64,000 nucleotides of DNA from Sporosarcina sp. (GTDB lineage Bacteria > Bacillota > Bacilli > Bacillales_A > Planococcaceae): contig JARIBI010000058.1 in NCBI GenBank assembly GCA_029257435.1, forward strand, positions 1 through 64,000, in the 5' to 3' direction. Positions 10,637 through 18,351 of the stretch are shown here, in pieces. The translations under genes were made by a program, and so were the position numbers. How positions within the stretch are numbered: the first letter of the stretch is position 1; every line of letters starts with the position of its first letter. The notes below the pieces were generated by a model, which made no database searches, was not told where the DNA came from, and saw nothing but the letters and a program-made list of their open reading frames with translations.

Positions 10637-11377
10637 CTATAAAGAGTGCGGAACAATCCACGTCCCTTCTTCAGCTGCAGCAATTCCTCTAACACAGAGA
10701 GGGATTGCTGTTTTTTTTGCATAAAGAGCTGCGCGTTTTTGTATGACAGGTCTCTCACAGTCGAGTAAAGGAATGAATTCATCGATCGTCAGTGAATCAA
10801 ATTTTTTTGCTTCTCTATGAATATGCGGATCAGCAGACATTACACCTGGCACATCTTTGAAAAATTCAACATGGGAGGCATTTAAGCTGCTGCCTAGCGC
10901 AATGGCTGTCAAATCACTGCCGCCACGACCCAGTGTCATGTAATCGCCGGCTGTATTCATTCCTTGAAATCCCGGTATTATTAAACACTTGTGATCTTGT
11001 AAGGTCCGTTCGATATGGCTTGTCTCGATTGTCTCGATTATTGCGTTACCAAAGGAACCAATCGTTCTGATACCTGAATTCATACTGTGCATCACCCTGT
11101 TAGGGATCCCTGCTTCCTCCAATTCAGCACTAAGTACTGCAGAAGCAATCAGTTCTCCGCATGAAGCAGCCAGGTCCCATGAAGCTGAAGAGAACTTCAA
11201 TGACGGTGTTATCGAGAGCAGCCGATCTGTGGAATACGGACTTTCCTGACGTCCGATTGCAGAAACGACAACAATAACTTCATCATGTGATTTCAAACCT
11301 TCTTGAATCCGGTGAATACATAAACGGCGCATTTCACGATTTTTCATCGCTGCGCCACCAAACTTTTGGATGATCAT
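10637..11377 (-). CDS. Short aspartate kinase-like protein (kinase domain only, no ACT domains)
   Basis: MIIQKFGGAAM, CGELIAS, LGRGGSDLTAIALG, KDVPGVMSADP motifs; resembles the DapG kinase domain but stops before any ACT domain. Start at 11377 preferred (GGGAG before ATG); ORF track extends to 11404. Confidence 0.8.
   Translation of the reverse strand: MIIQKFGGAAMKNREMRRLCIHRIQEGLKSHDEVIVVVSAIGRQESPYSTDRLLSITPSLKFSSASWDLAASCGELIASAVLSAELEEAGIPNRVMHSMNSGIRTIGSFGNAIIETIETSHIERTLQDHKCLIIPGFQGMNTAGDYMTLGRGGSDLTAIALGSSLNASHVEFFKDVPGVMSADPHIHREAKKFDSLTIDEFIPLLDCERPVIQKRAALYAKKTAIPLCVRGIAAAEEGTWIVPHSL
10678..10718 (+). terminator. Rho-independent terminator for ylbC, located inside the opposing aspartokinase CDS
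   Basis: CAGCAATTCCTCT-AACACAG-AGAGGGATTGCTG-T8. Confidence 0.8.
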
Positions 11378-11489
11378 CTCGTCTCCCAACTTTCTTCGTG
11401 ACATTTACCCGATGCTTTTCATACTCTGTGGTAGGTTCACTCTTACTATATTCCCTCGCAAGAAAAACGTTCGGGAAGGAGATGCTGAT

Positions 11490-12920
11490 TTGCATCTGAT
11501 TGAATTATTAAAGGATTGGCCGTGCACAATCCGCGGGAACTGGCGTGACGTTACGATTGACTCAGTTACAGAGCACCCGAACCGTCTTAAGAAGAATTGC
11601 TTATTTATCGCTAGAAAAGGGGCACATCATGATGGAATCGAGTCCATTGAAGAGGCCCTTGATAAAGGAGCGGCTGCAATTGTGATTGACCGCTCTGTCT
11701 CAGAGAGTACTCTGTCAAAATGGAGTCTTCGAGGGGCTGCCGTTGTGACTGTACCCGACTGTAAAAAGTTCTTATCTTTCAGCAGTGCGCAATTATCAGG
11801 ATTCCCCTCTGAAGAGCTAACGGTACTTGCGGTGACAGGTACGAATGGAAAAACTACGGTGACGCATTTTATCGGTCAGCTGCTTTCACAATTTGGAATA
11901 AAGACCGCTGTGGTGGGGACGACAGGTTGTTATATAGACGGGGAGAAAGTGGATGAAGAAATCCCTTCTCTGACAACACCGACTGCTGAATATCTGCATC
12001 CATTGTTAAGAAGATGCATAGATCGGGGAGTGACTCACGTTGCAATAGAGGCTTCTTCGCTCGGGTTGGAAATGGAAAGGCTTGCTCATTGCCGTGTGTC
12101 AGTCGGGGTTTTCTTAAATATTGGAACTGATCATTTCGAAGAGCATGGCGGACGTGAAAACTATATTAAGGCAAAGAAAAAGCTGTGTTCATTGTCAGAG
12201 CAAATTGTTGTGAATTGTGAAGACACGGAGTGTATGAGAATTGTAAAAGATATAGAACCGCCGATACACTTGTTTGGCAGAAACGTGGCGGGAGGCTGTA
12301 TGCCTTCTGAGGAGTTAATCGGTTCGCTGCCTCCCGGAGAACATAATCGGTTGAATGCGATGGCTGCTGCATCTGTTGTCAAATTGCTTGGGTTTCCTGA
12401 AAGAGAAATTTTCAGTGCGTTTCGTCTGTTGACCCTCCCCGAAGGCCGCATGCAGCTTGTAGAGCATGAAGGCAGAAGGGTTTTTATCGATTATGCTCAT
12501 ACACCTGACGCTTTATCAGCCGCATTGCAGGCTGTAACAAGTTTGAATCCTAGGAAACTCATATGTGTATTTGGGTGCGGGGGAGATCGAGATAAGGAAA
12601 AGCGGCCGGTCATGGGGGGAATTGCGGAAAGTTACTGTGATACGATCGTACTCACATCAGATAATCCTCGCAGTGAACCCCCATTAGCAATCGTTCAGCA
12701 CATTTTAACAGGCACCAAAAATCCAGCATCGATATCCGTGATTATGGACAGGAAAAGTGCTATCCATCAAGCGATATCAGCTAGTAAACCAAATGATATT
12801 GTTCTTATCGCTGGAAAAGGCCACGAAACGTCACAAATCATTGGCACTCATGAAATTAGAATGTCTGATCTTGCAGAGGCGATGATAGCCCTTAATCAGT
12901 TGAAAACGCTTTTAGAATGA
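11490..12920 (+). CDS. murE: MurE-like UDP-N-acetylmuramyl-tripeptide synthetase
   Basis: TGTNGKTTVT, VFIDYAHTPDAL, FGCGGDRDKEKRPVMG, TSDNPRSEPP, AGKGHETSQ motifs. Start assigned to TTG 11490 (GGAAGGAG upstream; MurE homology begins LHLIELLKDW); ORF track start at 11370 would overlap the divergent gene. Confidence 0.85.
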   Translation: MHLIELLKDWPCTIRGNWRDVTIDSVTEHPNRLKKNCLFIARKGAHHDGIESIEEALDKGAAAIVIDRSVSESTLSKWSLRGAAVVTVPDCKKFLSFSSAQLSGFPSEELTVLAVTGTNGKTTVTHFIGQLLSQFGIKTAVVGTTGCYIDGEKVDEEIPSLTTPTAEYLHPLLRRCIDRGVTHVAIEASSLGLEMERLAHCRVSVGVFLNIGTDHFEEHGGRENYIKAKKKLCSLSEQIVVNCEDTECMRIVKDIEPPIHLFGRNVAGGCMPSEELIGSLPPGEHNRLNAMAAASVVKLLGFPEREIFSAFRLLTLPEGRMQLVEHEGRRVFIDYAHTPDALSAALQAVTSLNPRKLICVFGCGGDRDKEKRPVMGGIAESYCDTIVLTSDNPRSEPPLAIVQHILTGTKNPASISVIMDRKSAIHQAISASKPNDIVLIAGKGHETSQIIGTHEIRMSDLAEAMIALNQLKTLLE

Positions 12921-12981
12921 AGAAGTAATGCGTACACTCCCTCTATTTGGTATAATGAAGAAGAATGGAGGGAAATCACTT

Positions 12982-13425
12982 ATGATGATGACCGACGAAT
13001 GGCTTGCCATCATCGAGCAAACAGACGAATTGGCAGATATGATTTTAACATCCGATGTATTAGTTGAGTACCGCTCCGCTCATCAGGCAGTATACGGTGA
13101 TCCGGATTTAGTGAAAAAAATCCGAAACTTCTCTGAAATGAAGGACCGTTATGAAGAGGTGCAGCGATTCGGAAGATACCATCCGGATTATAATATAGTA
13201 ATGAAATCGATCCGACTCGATAAACGGGCGTTAGATATGAATGAGAAGGTTGCAGCGTTAAGACTTGCGGAGAACGATGTCCAATATATGCTAGATGAAA
13301 TAAGTGCAGGGATTGCACACTCTGTATCTGAATCGGTGAAGTTACCGACAGATAACACGTTTGTAACGGATTCTTCTTGCGGAGGCAGCTGCGGAACTGG
13401 CGGCGGCTGCTCGTGCTCAGCATAA
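12982..13425 (+). CDS. ylbF: YlbF family regulator (Y-complex component)
   Basis: DUF964-type sequence, position before ylbG; Cys-rich tail CGGSCGTGGGCSC; ATG 12982 after GGAGGG. Confidence 0.85.
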   Translation: MMMTDEWLAIIEQTDELADMILTSDVLVEYRSAHQAVYGDPDLVKKIRNFSEMKDRYEEVQRFGRYHPDYNIVMKSIRLDKRALDMNEKVAALRLAENDVQYMLDEISAGIAHSVSESVKLPTDNTFVTDSSCGGSCGTGGGCSCSA

Positions 13426-13433
13426 TTTGAATA

Positions 13434-13479
13434 GAACACTAAAAGCGGATGGCTCTTCAGCCATCCGCTTTTAGTGTTC
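13434..13479. terminator. Bidirectional terminator, perfect 21-bp stem with CTTC loop
   Basis: GAACACTAAAAGCGGATGGCT-CTTC-AGCCATCCGCTTTTAGTGTTC. Confidence 0.85.
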
Positions 13480-14250
13480 CAGTAACATATCCAGTTGTAC
13501 CATTGTTGATTTTGGAGAATCTGTTATAAATCCTGAAATACCGGAATTCACTAGTTTGATAACGTCATCGGCCTCGTAATTTTCCACATATACAGTGATG
13601 TTGAGTTTATTTAAAAATTGTATGAATCCCTCACTTGCAGGCTGAAATGGCCCAATCTTACCGGCTAAAACAAAAAGATCCGTACGAGGGTGATAAAGAT
13701 GACCGAAACGACTCGTATAAGCAGCATACGCTTGCTTCAGTTCGGTTATGCCTGCTCCTGCTGCAGCCTTATGCTGGGTATACAAGTTGAAACGATCTAC
13801 TTGCTCGTCATAATGACTGAGGACAGCGACTTGTTCTTGCGCTCCGCATTCTTCTAGCAGTTTCCATAACTTCGAAGGCATCAAACTGCCTTCGTATGTA
13901 TCGGGAGAATCAGCTATACGAATGATGAAAAGCAAATGCGGATATTGGGTAATCATATCTTTCAGTAAGCAATGGGAGGATTCAGGATGCTCATTGTTCA
14001 CAAGAATGATTTCTTCATGGACTGTCAATTTAACATCCATCGCAAATCCGTGAACGCCAAGGGAAGCGGCTTCAGCGGCTTGCTGCTCACTAGTTGCAGT
14101 GTCGGTTAATTGTTGAATAACAACCGGCCCTTCAAATTGAAGCGCTTTTTTTCCAGGTCTCGCGTTTGGACGGATCATTGCTTTTGAAGCGGCCCAGGCA
14201 GCTGCGCCTGCTGCACCGACTGAAAGGGCAACTTTAGTTTTTCTTCCCAT
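13471..14250 (-). CDS. Glycerophosphodiester phosphodiesterase-fold protein, apparently catalytically degenerate
   Basis: C-terminal VYVENYEADDVIKLVNSGISGFITDSP matches GDPD; catalytic HRG/ENT/ExD/HD positions not conserved; ATG 14250 after AGGAGG (ORF track start 14274). Confidence 0.65.
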   Translation of the reverse strand: MGRKTKVALSVGAAGAAAWAASKAMIRPNARPGKKALQFEGPVVIQQLTDTATSEQQAAEAASLGVHGFAMDVKLTVHEEIILVNNEHPESSHCLLKDMITQYPHLLFIIRIADSPDTYEGSLMPSKLWKLLEECGAQEQVAVLSHYDEQVDRFNLYTQHKAAAGAGITELKQAYAAYTSRFGHLYHPRTDLFVLAGKIGPFQPASEGFIQFLNKLNITVYVENYEADDVIKLVNSGISGFITDSPKSTMVQLDMLLEH

Positions 14251-14378
14251 GTCTAATTCCTCCTTGTTTTGCAACTGGTAAGTTCATTATAAGACAAATT
14301 GGACAAACTGTCAGTAAAGTCTGGTTGCGGCTTTTTTCAAACCTATGGTATTGTTAGGGGAAGAAAAGAGGGATACTA

Positions 14379-14651
14379 TTGGTTGATCGTCAAGGAGTTA
14401 TCATTTATCTCCACCACTTGAAACAGGCGAAATCGTTCCGTAAATACGGACACGTTCACTATATATCACGACGCATGAAATACGTTGTCCTCTATTGCAG
14501 TCAAGACGATGTCGAGGACGTTATTCGTAAAGTCGAGAAGCTCTCGTCAGTGAAGAAAGCAATTCCTTCTTACAGACCGTTTGTGAGCACAGAATACGAA
14601 AATGCACGCCCTGACAAAGCCAAGGAATACGATTACAAAACAGGTTTGTAA
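14379..14651 (+). CDS. ylbG: YlbG family protein (DUF2129)
   Basis: 90 aa, DRQGVIIYLHHLKQAKSFRKYGHVHYISRRMKYVVLY; TTG start. Confidence 0.85.
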   Translation: MVDRQGVIIYLHHLKQAKSFRKYGHVHYISRRMKYVVLYCSQDDVEDVIRKVEKLSSVKKAIPSYRPFVSTEYENARPDKAKEYDYKTGL

Positions 14652-14653
14652 GG

Positions 14654-15049
14654 TCAGTCTAGAGGCGGCAGCAAGTGATTAAGCCGTAAAACGCCAGTTA
14701 CGTATTGGAAAAATAATTTGGTTTCCGGAAACTCAGAGGAATGTTTAAGTTCAACCGGGACGGGCTTGCTGCCAACTGAAGCAGCGGCTTCTTCAAACAC
14801 GAGTTGACGTTTAGAAACTTTCCCCTCTTTTGAAGGAATCCCTTCGCGGCAAATATAGATTGGGTAAAAGCCTCCTTCACCAGCGGGCGAGAACGAAGCT
14901 GCTAAAGAAATGGATGGTTTCCCGTCTTTCGTTGTGGCTTTAAATAAGAAAGTTCTTTCAAGTCTGTCTGCGTTCGTTGTTATTAGTTCACATAGTTCAT
15001 AAATATCCGAGTACCCTTCACCGAGTTCGATAAATCGCTGCTGTCGCAT
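14654..15049 (-). CDS. Conserved hypothetical protein of Bacillales (DUF7147-like)
   Basis: ~131 aa ORF MRQQRFIELGEGYSDIYEL...; between ylbG and rsmD. Confidence 0.5.
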   Translation of the reverse strand: MRQQRFIELGEGYSDIYELCELITTNADRLERTFLFKATTKDGKPSISLAASFSPAGEGGFYPIYICREGIPSKEGKVSKRQLVFEEAAASVGSKPVPVELKHSSEFPETKLFFQYVTGVLRLNHLLPPLD

Positions 15050-15150
15050 ATGGGATGCACACACCTTTCAAAAAAGTATCTTTCCCATCATAGCACGCTG
15101 TGGGATTCTTTGCAGATCGGCTGTCGGGGGAATCATAAAGGAGTTGCCAC

Positions 15151-15699
15151 ATGAGAGTGATCGCTGGAACAAGAAGGGGAATCCCTTTAAAATCAATTAC
15201 GGGCACAGATACAAGACCCACATCAGACAAAGTAAAAGAAGCATTGTTCAGTAAAATCGGTCCGTTTTTTAACGGTGGCATTGCGGTGGAGTTGTTTGGC
15301 GGAAGTGGCTCCTTAACTTTGGAAGCGCTCTCGCGCGGTTCGGATAGCGCCTGGATTTTTGAAAAAAATCCTAAAGCATGCGCGGTCATTAAGTCCAATG
15401 CAGAAAAATGCAAATTTACGGAGGAACTTCATATCATTCGAGGTGACGCGAGGTCGGCGGCTGCAAAACTTGCCAAAGAAGGCGTTAGAGCCAATCTGTT
15501 ATTTTTAGATCCCCCTTATGCAAAAGAAGAGTTTTACAATCTCGCTTCTCAGTTTGTTGATCAAGGCCTGCTGGCAGAACATGCAATTATTGTATGCGAG
15601 CACGAAAAGCAATTGAAACTTCCGTCTGCCTATGGTCCATATGAGTCTGTTGGAACTACGGTATACGGTGGCAGCGCGATTACAATTTATAAGAAATGA
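15151..15699 (+). CDS. rsmD: 16S rRNA (guanine966-N2)-methyltransferase RsmD
   Basis: MRVIAGTRRGIPLKSI, DPPYAKEEF motif. Confidence 0.95.
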   Translation: MRVIAGTRRGIPLKSITGTDTRPTSDKVKEALFSKIGPFFNGGIAVELFGGSGSLTLEALSRGSDSAWIFEKNPKACAVIKSNAEKCKFTEELHIIRGDARSAAAKLAKEGVRANLLFLDPPYAKEEFYNLASQFVDQGLLAEHAIIVCEHEKQLKLPSAYGPYESVGTTVYGGSAITIYKK

Positions 15700-16188
<489 letters not shown>

Positions 16189-16193
16189 TCTCA

Positions 16194-16232
16194 AAACAAT
16201 GGGACGGCAGTTTAGTTGCCTCCCATTGTTTT
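16194..16232 (+). terminator. Terminator after coaD
   Basis: AAACAATGGGACGGCA...TGCCTCCCATTGTTTTTT. Confidence 0.7.
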
Positions 16233-16250
16233 TTGCTTTCTCTAAGATCC

Positions 16251-17141
16251 TCATAAAAGCATATAAAGAAACACTGGAACTGCCAGCACACTCCAGATGC
16301 GGCCGATAACGTAAGGTTTAAGCGACAGCTCGGCTGAGCGTGCAATCACGAAAACCTGCATGTGAATACTTAAGCCGTTGATGGAAAGAATGGCTGCAAT
16401 CAAGTAAGGGAAAATTGCAGATCCGTAAAAATGCTGCGTGGCTGATTGAACTCCTGATGTCATTTCAAAGAATGCCAGCACTGCTGTTTTTACAATCCCC
16501 ATTTCGACCGATGCAGCGGCTTGAATAACTGTCGTCAGCACGCTGCCAAGCGAAGAAAAAAATACGACAGTTGTAGCGACTAAAATGATGATGGAAGAGC
16601 TTTCTTTAAAAGCATCCAGTAATGGAGCTGAACTTGGCGGTGGTAACGGTAAATTACCAATGACTTCAAGCTGCGAACGTTTAGATGCCATTAACAGAAG
16701 AACGAATAAGAAAAATAGAATATTAGCGACGTGAATCGCAATGAGTAGCTTCCATCCTGCCATTGAATTGCCGAATAGCTCCAATCCTACATATCCGACG
16801 ATGAACATTGGACCGGGTGCGTGACAAGCTGCAAGAAGCAGGCTGCTTTCATACGCGGAAAGTTGTCCGGTCCGCTTCATTTCACTCACCGTAACTGCGC
16901 CAACGGGAAACCCTCCAAAAGATCCAAGTGTGTATGCCTTTAGATAACGCATCCACGCAGGTGAAGAATTTTTGGAAGCGGGTAATTTTAAGAGCCATTG
17001 GGTTAGAATGATGTAAGGAAGTAAATAGGGAAGCAAGGCTTGCACAAACAATTTCACACCTGTCTCAGCTCCATCATGAGCAATTCCAGGCTGTAAAATG
17101 AATAACGCAATGAGCGCCCAAATCATAATGACGTTGATCAT
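16251..17141 (-). CDS. ylbJ: Sporulation integral membrane protein YlbJ (nucleoside-recognition domain)
   Basis: Multi-TM, GSFGGFPVGAVTVSEM, ACHAPGPMFIVGYVG; start uncertain (17141 vs 17252 in the ORF track). Confidence 0.8.
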   Translation of the reverse strand: MINVIMIWALIALFILQPGIAHDGAETGVKLFVQALLPYLLPYIILTQWLLKLPASKNSSPAWMRYLKAYTLGSFGGFPVGAVTVSEMKRTGQLSAYESSLLLAACHAPGPMFIVGYVGLELFGNSMAGWKLLIAIHVANILFFLFVLLLMASKRSQLEVIGNLPLPPPSSAPLLDAFKESSSIIILVATTVVFFSSLGSVLTTVIQAAASVEMGIVKTAVLAFFEMTSGVQSATQHFYGSAIFPYLIAAILSINGLSIHMQVFVIARSAELSLKPYVIGRIWSVLAVPVFLYMLL

Positions 17142-17300
17142 GCTTCTCTTGCAAGTGCAGACAGCTTTGTATTCACTCTTGCGGCTCCTTTCTCTATTGT
17201 GTGAGAAGCTCAAACAAAAAACATTGTGCCGCTCATTTTTCAGATGGTACACTTAACCATATGTAAATTAGGTACAGGCTATTAATGGAGGTGCAGGAAA

Positions 17301-18350
17301 ATTACATTTAAACGAATTGGGATAACGGCAATTCTTACGGTTTTAATCGCTTTGTTTATGCTTTATCCCTTAGATAGCTACGTGTCCCAACCTGGCGGCG
17401 CCTATGAATTGTCACCCCTTGTCAAAGTGGAACAAGGTGATGAAGATGACGCTGGAACGTTTAGTCTTATGACCATTTCTGTTGGGAAAGCAACACCTGC
17501 AACTTATTTTTGGTCCAAGATTTCAGATAAAATGAAGCTGCTTCCAGCGAACAAAGTAAGACGTCATGGCGAGAGTGATCAGGAGTACAATGTGCGCCAG
17601 CTGCGCTTGATGAGCGACTCACAATTCAATGCGATTGCGGTTGCTTTTGAAAGAGCCGGAAAACCGGTGGAAATCGATTTTGCCGGTATTTACATTCAAC
17701 ATGTTGTAGAGGGCAGTGCATCAGACGGGAAACTGCAAGCAGGGGATCGGGTGGTCGGAGTTGATGGGAAACCATTGCTGGAGCCGGACCAGTTTGCTGC
17801 GTACATTGCTGACCAGCGAAAAGGCAATACAATCCAAGTGGAAGCGGAACGGGATAAAAAGAAATTTAAGACGGATATTACGTTGAAAGAAATTCCTGAA
17901 GCAAAAGGGAAGGTGGGTCTTGGAATTCAGTTTTTAGAAGACCGCACCTTGAAAACTATACCAAAAGTTAACTTTAATACATCCGAAATCGGAGGTCCGT
18001 CTGCTGGCTTGATGTTTACACTGGAAATCATGAATCAGCTTAAACCTGAGGATATTTCAAAAGGCTATACAGTCGCAGGGACGGGAGAAATGTTGCCAGG
18101 CGGTACTGTCGGCCGTATCGGAGGCATTGACTTTAAGGTCATGGCTGCCGATCGTGATGGAATGGAAATTTTCTTTGCACCTGACGATGAATTACCTGAA
18201 GAAGTGAAAGCTGCGAATCCAGGCATAATGAGTAACTACGAAGAGGCTGCGGAAACCGCAAAAAAAATAGGCACGAAAATGAAAATCGTACCCGTTAAAA
18301 CGGTTGATGATGCCCTTGCCTATTTAGATAAGTTAAAACCGAAAAAGTGA
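17301..18350 (+). CDS. ylbL: YlbL-like PDZ + Lon (S16) domain membrane-anchored protease
   Basis: PDZ domain, GGPSAGLMFTLEI and GTGEMLPGGTVGRIGGIDFK (Ser/Lys Lon dyad). Open frame and TM segment extend upstream of the ORF track's TTG (17352) to an ATT at 17301, 9 nt after GGAGG. Confidence 0.8.
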   Translation: MTFKRIGITAILTVLIALFMLYPLDSYVSQPGGAYELSPLVKVEQGDEDDAGTFSLMTISVGKATPATYFWSKISDKMKLLPANKVRRHGESDQEYNVRQLRLMSDSQFNAIAVAFERAGKPVEIDFAGIYIQHVVEGSASDGKLQAGDRVVGVDGKPLLEPDQFAAYIADQRKGNTIQVEAERDKKKFKTDITLKEIPEAKGKVGLGIQFLEDRTLKTIPKVNFNTSEIGGPSAGLMFTLEIMNQLKPEDISKGYTVAGTGEMLPGGTVGRIGGIDFKVMAADRDGMEIFFAPDDELPEEVKAANPGIMSNYEEAAETAKKIGTKMKIVPVKTVDDALAYLDKLKPKK

Positions 18351-18351
18351 G

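Noticed and set aside
10637-11377. Pseudogene interpretation of the short aspartokinase
   Set aside because: Frame is intact, kinase motifs are mostly conserved, start has a Shine-Dalgarno, and the stop falls near the kinase-domain boundary; truncation looks architectural. Decay cannot be fully excluded.
11378-11489. Sporulation sigma (SigE/SigK/SigF/SigG) promoters in the aspartokinase-murE divergent spacer
   Set aside because: Only partial matches seen (e.g. CATACTCT on plus, GAATATA on minus) without a convincing -35/-10 pair at correct spacing; not claimed.
13010-13423. 137-aa minus-strand ORF opposite ylbF
   Set aside because: Shadow ORF of a conserved CDS; no domain resemblance.
15018-15413. 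131-aa minus-strand ORF opposite rsmD 5' region
   Set aside because: Overlaps the conserved rsmD frame and the promoter region; no domain resemblance.
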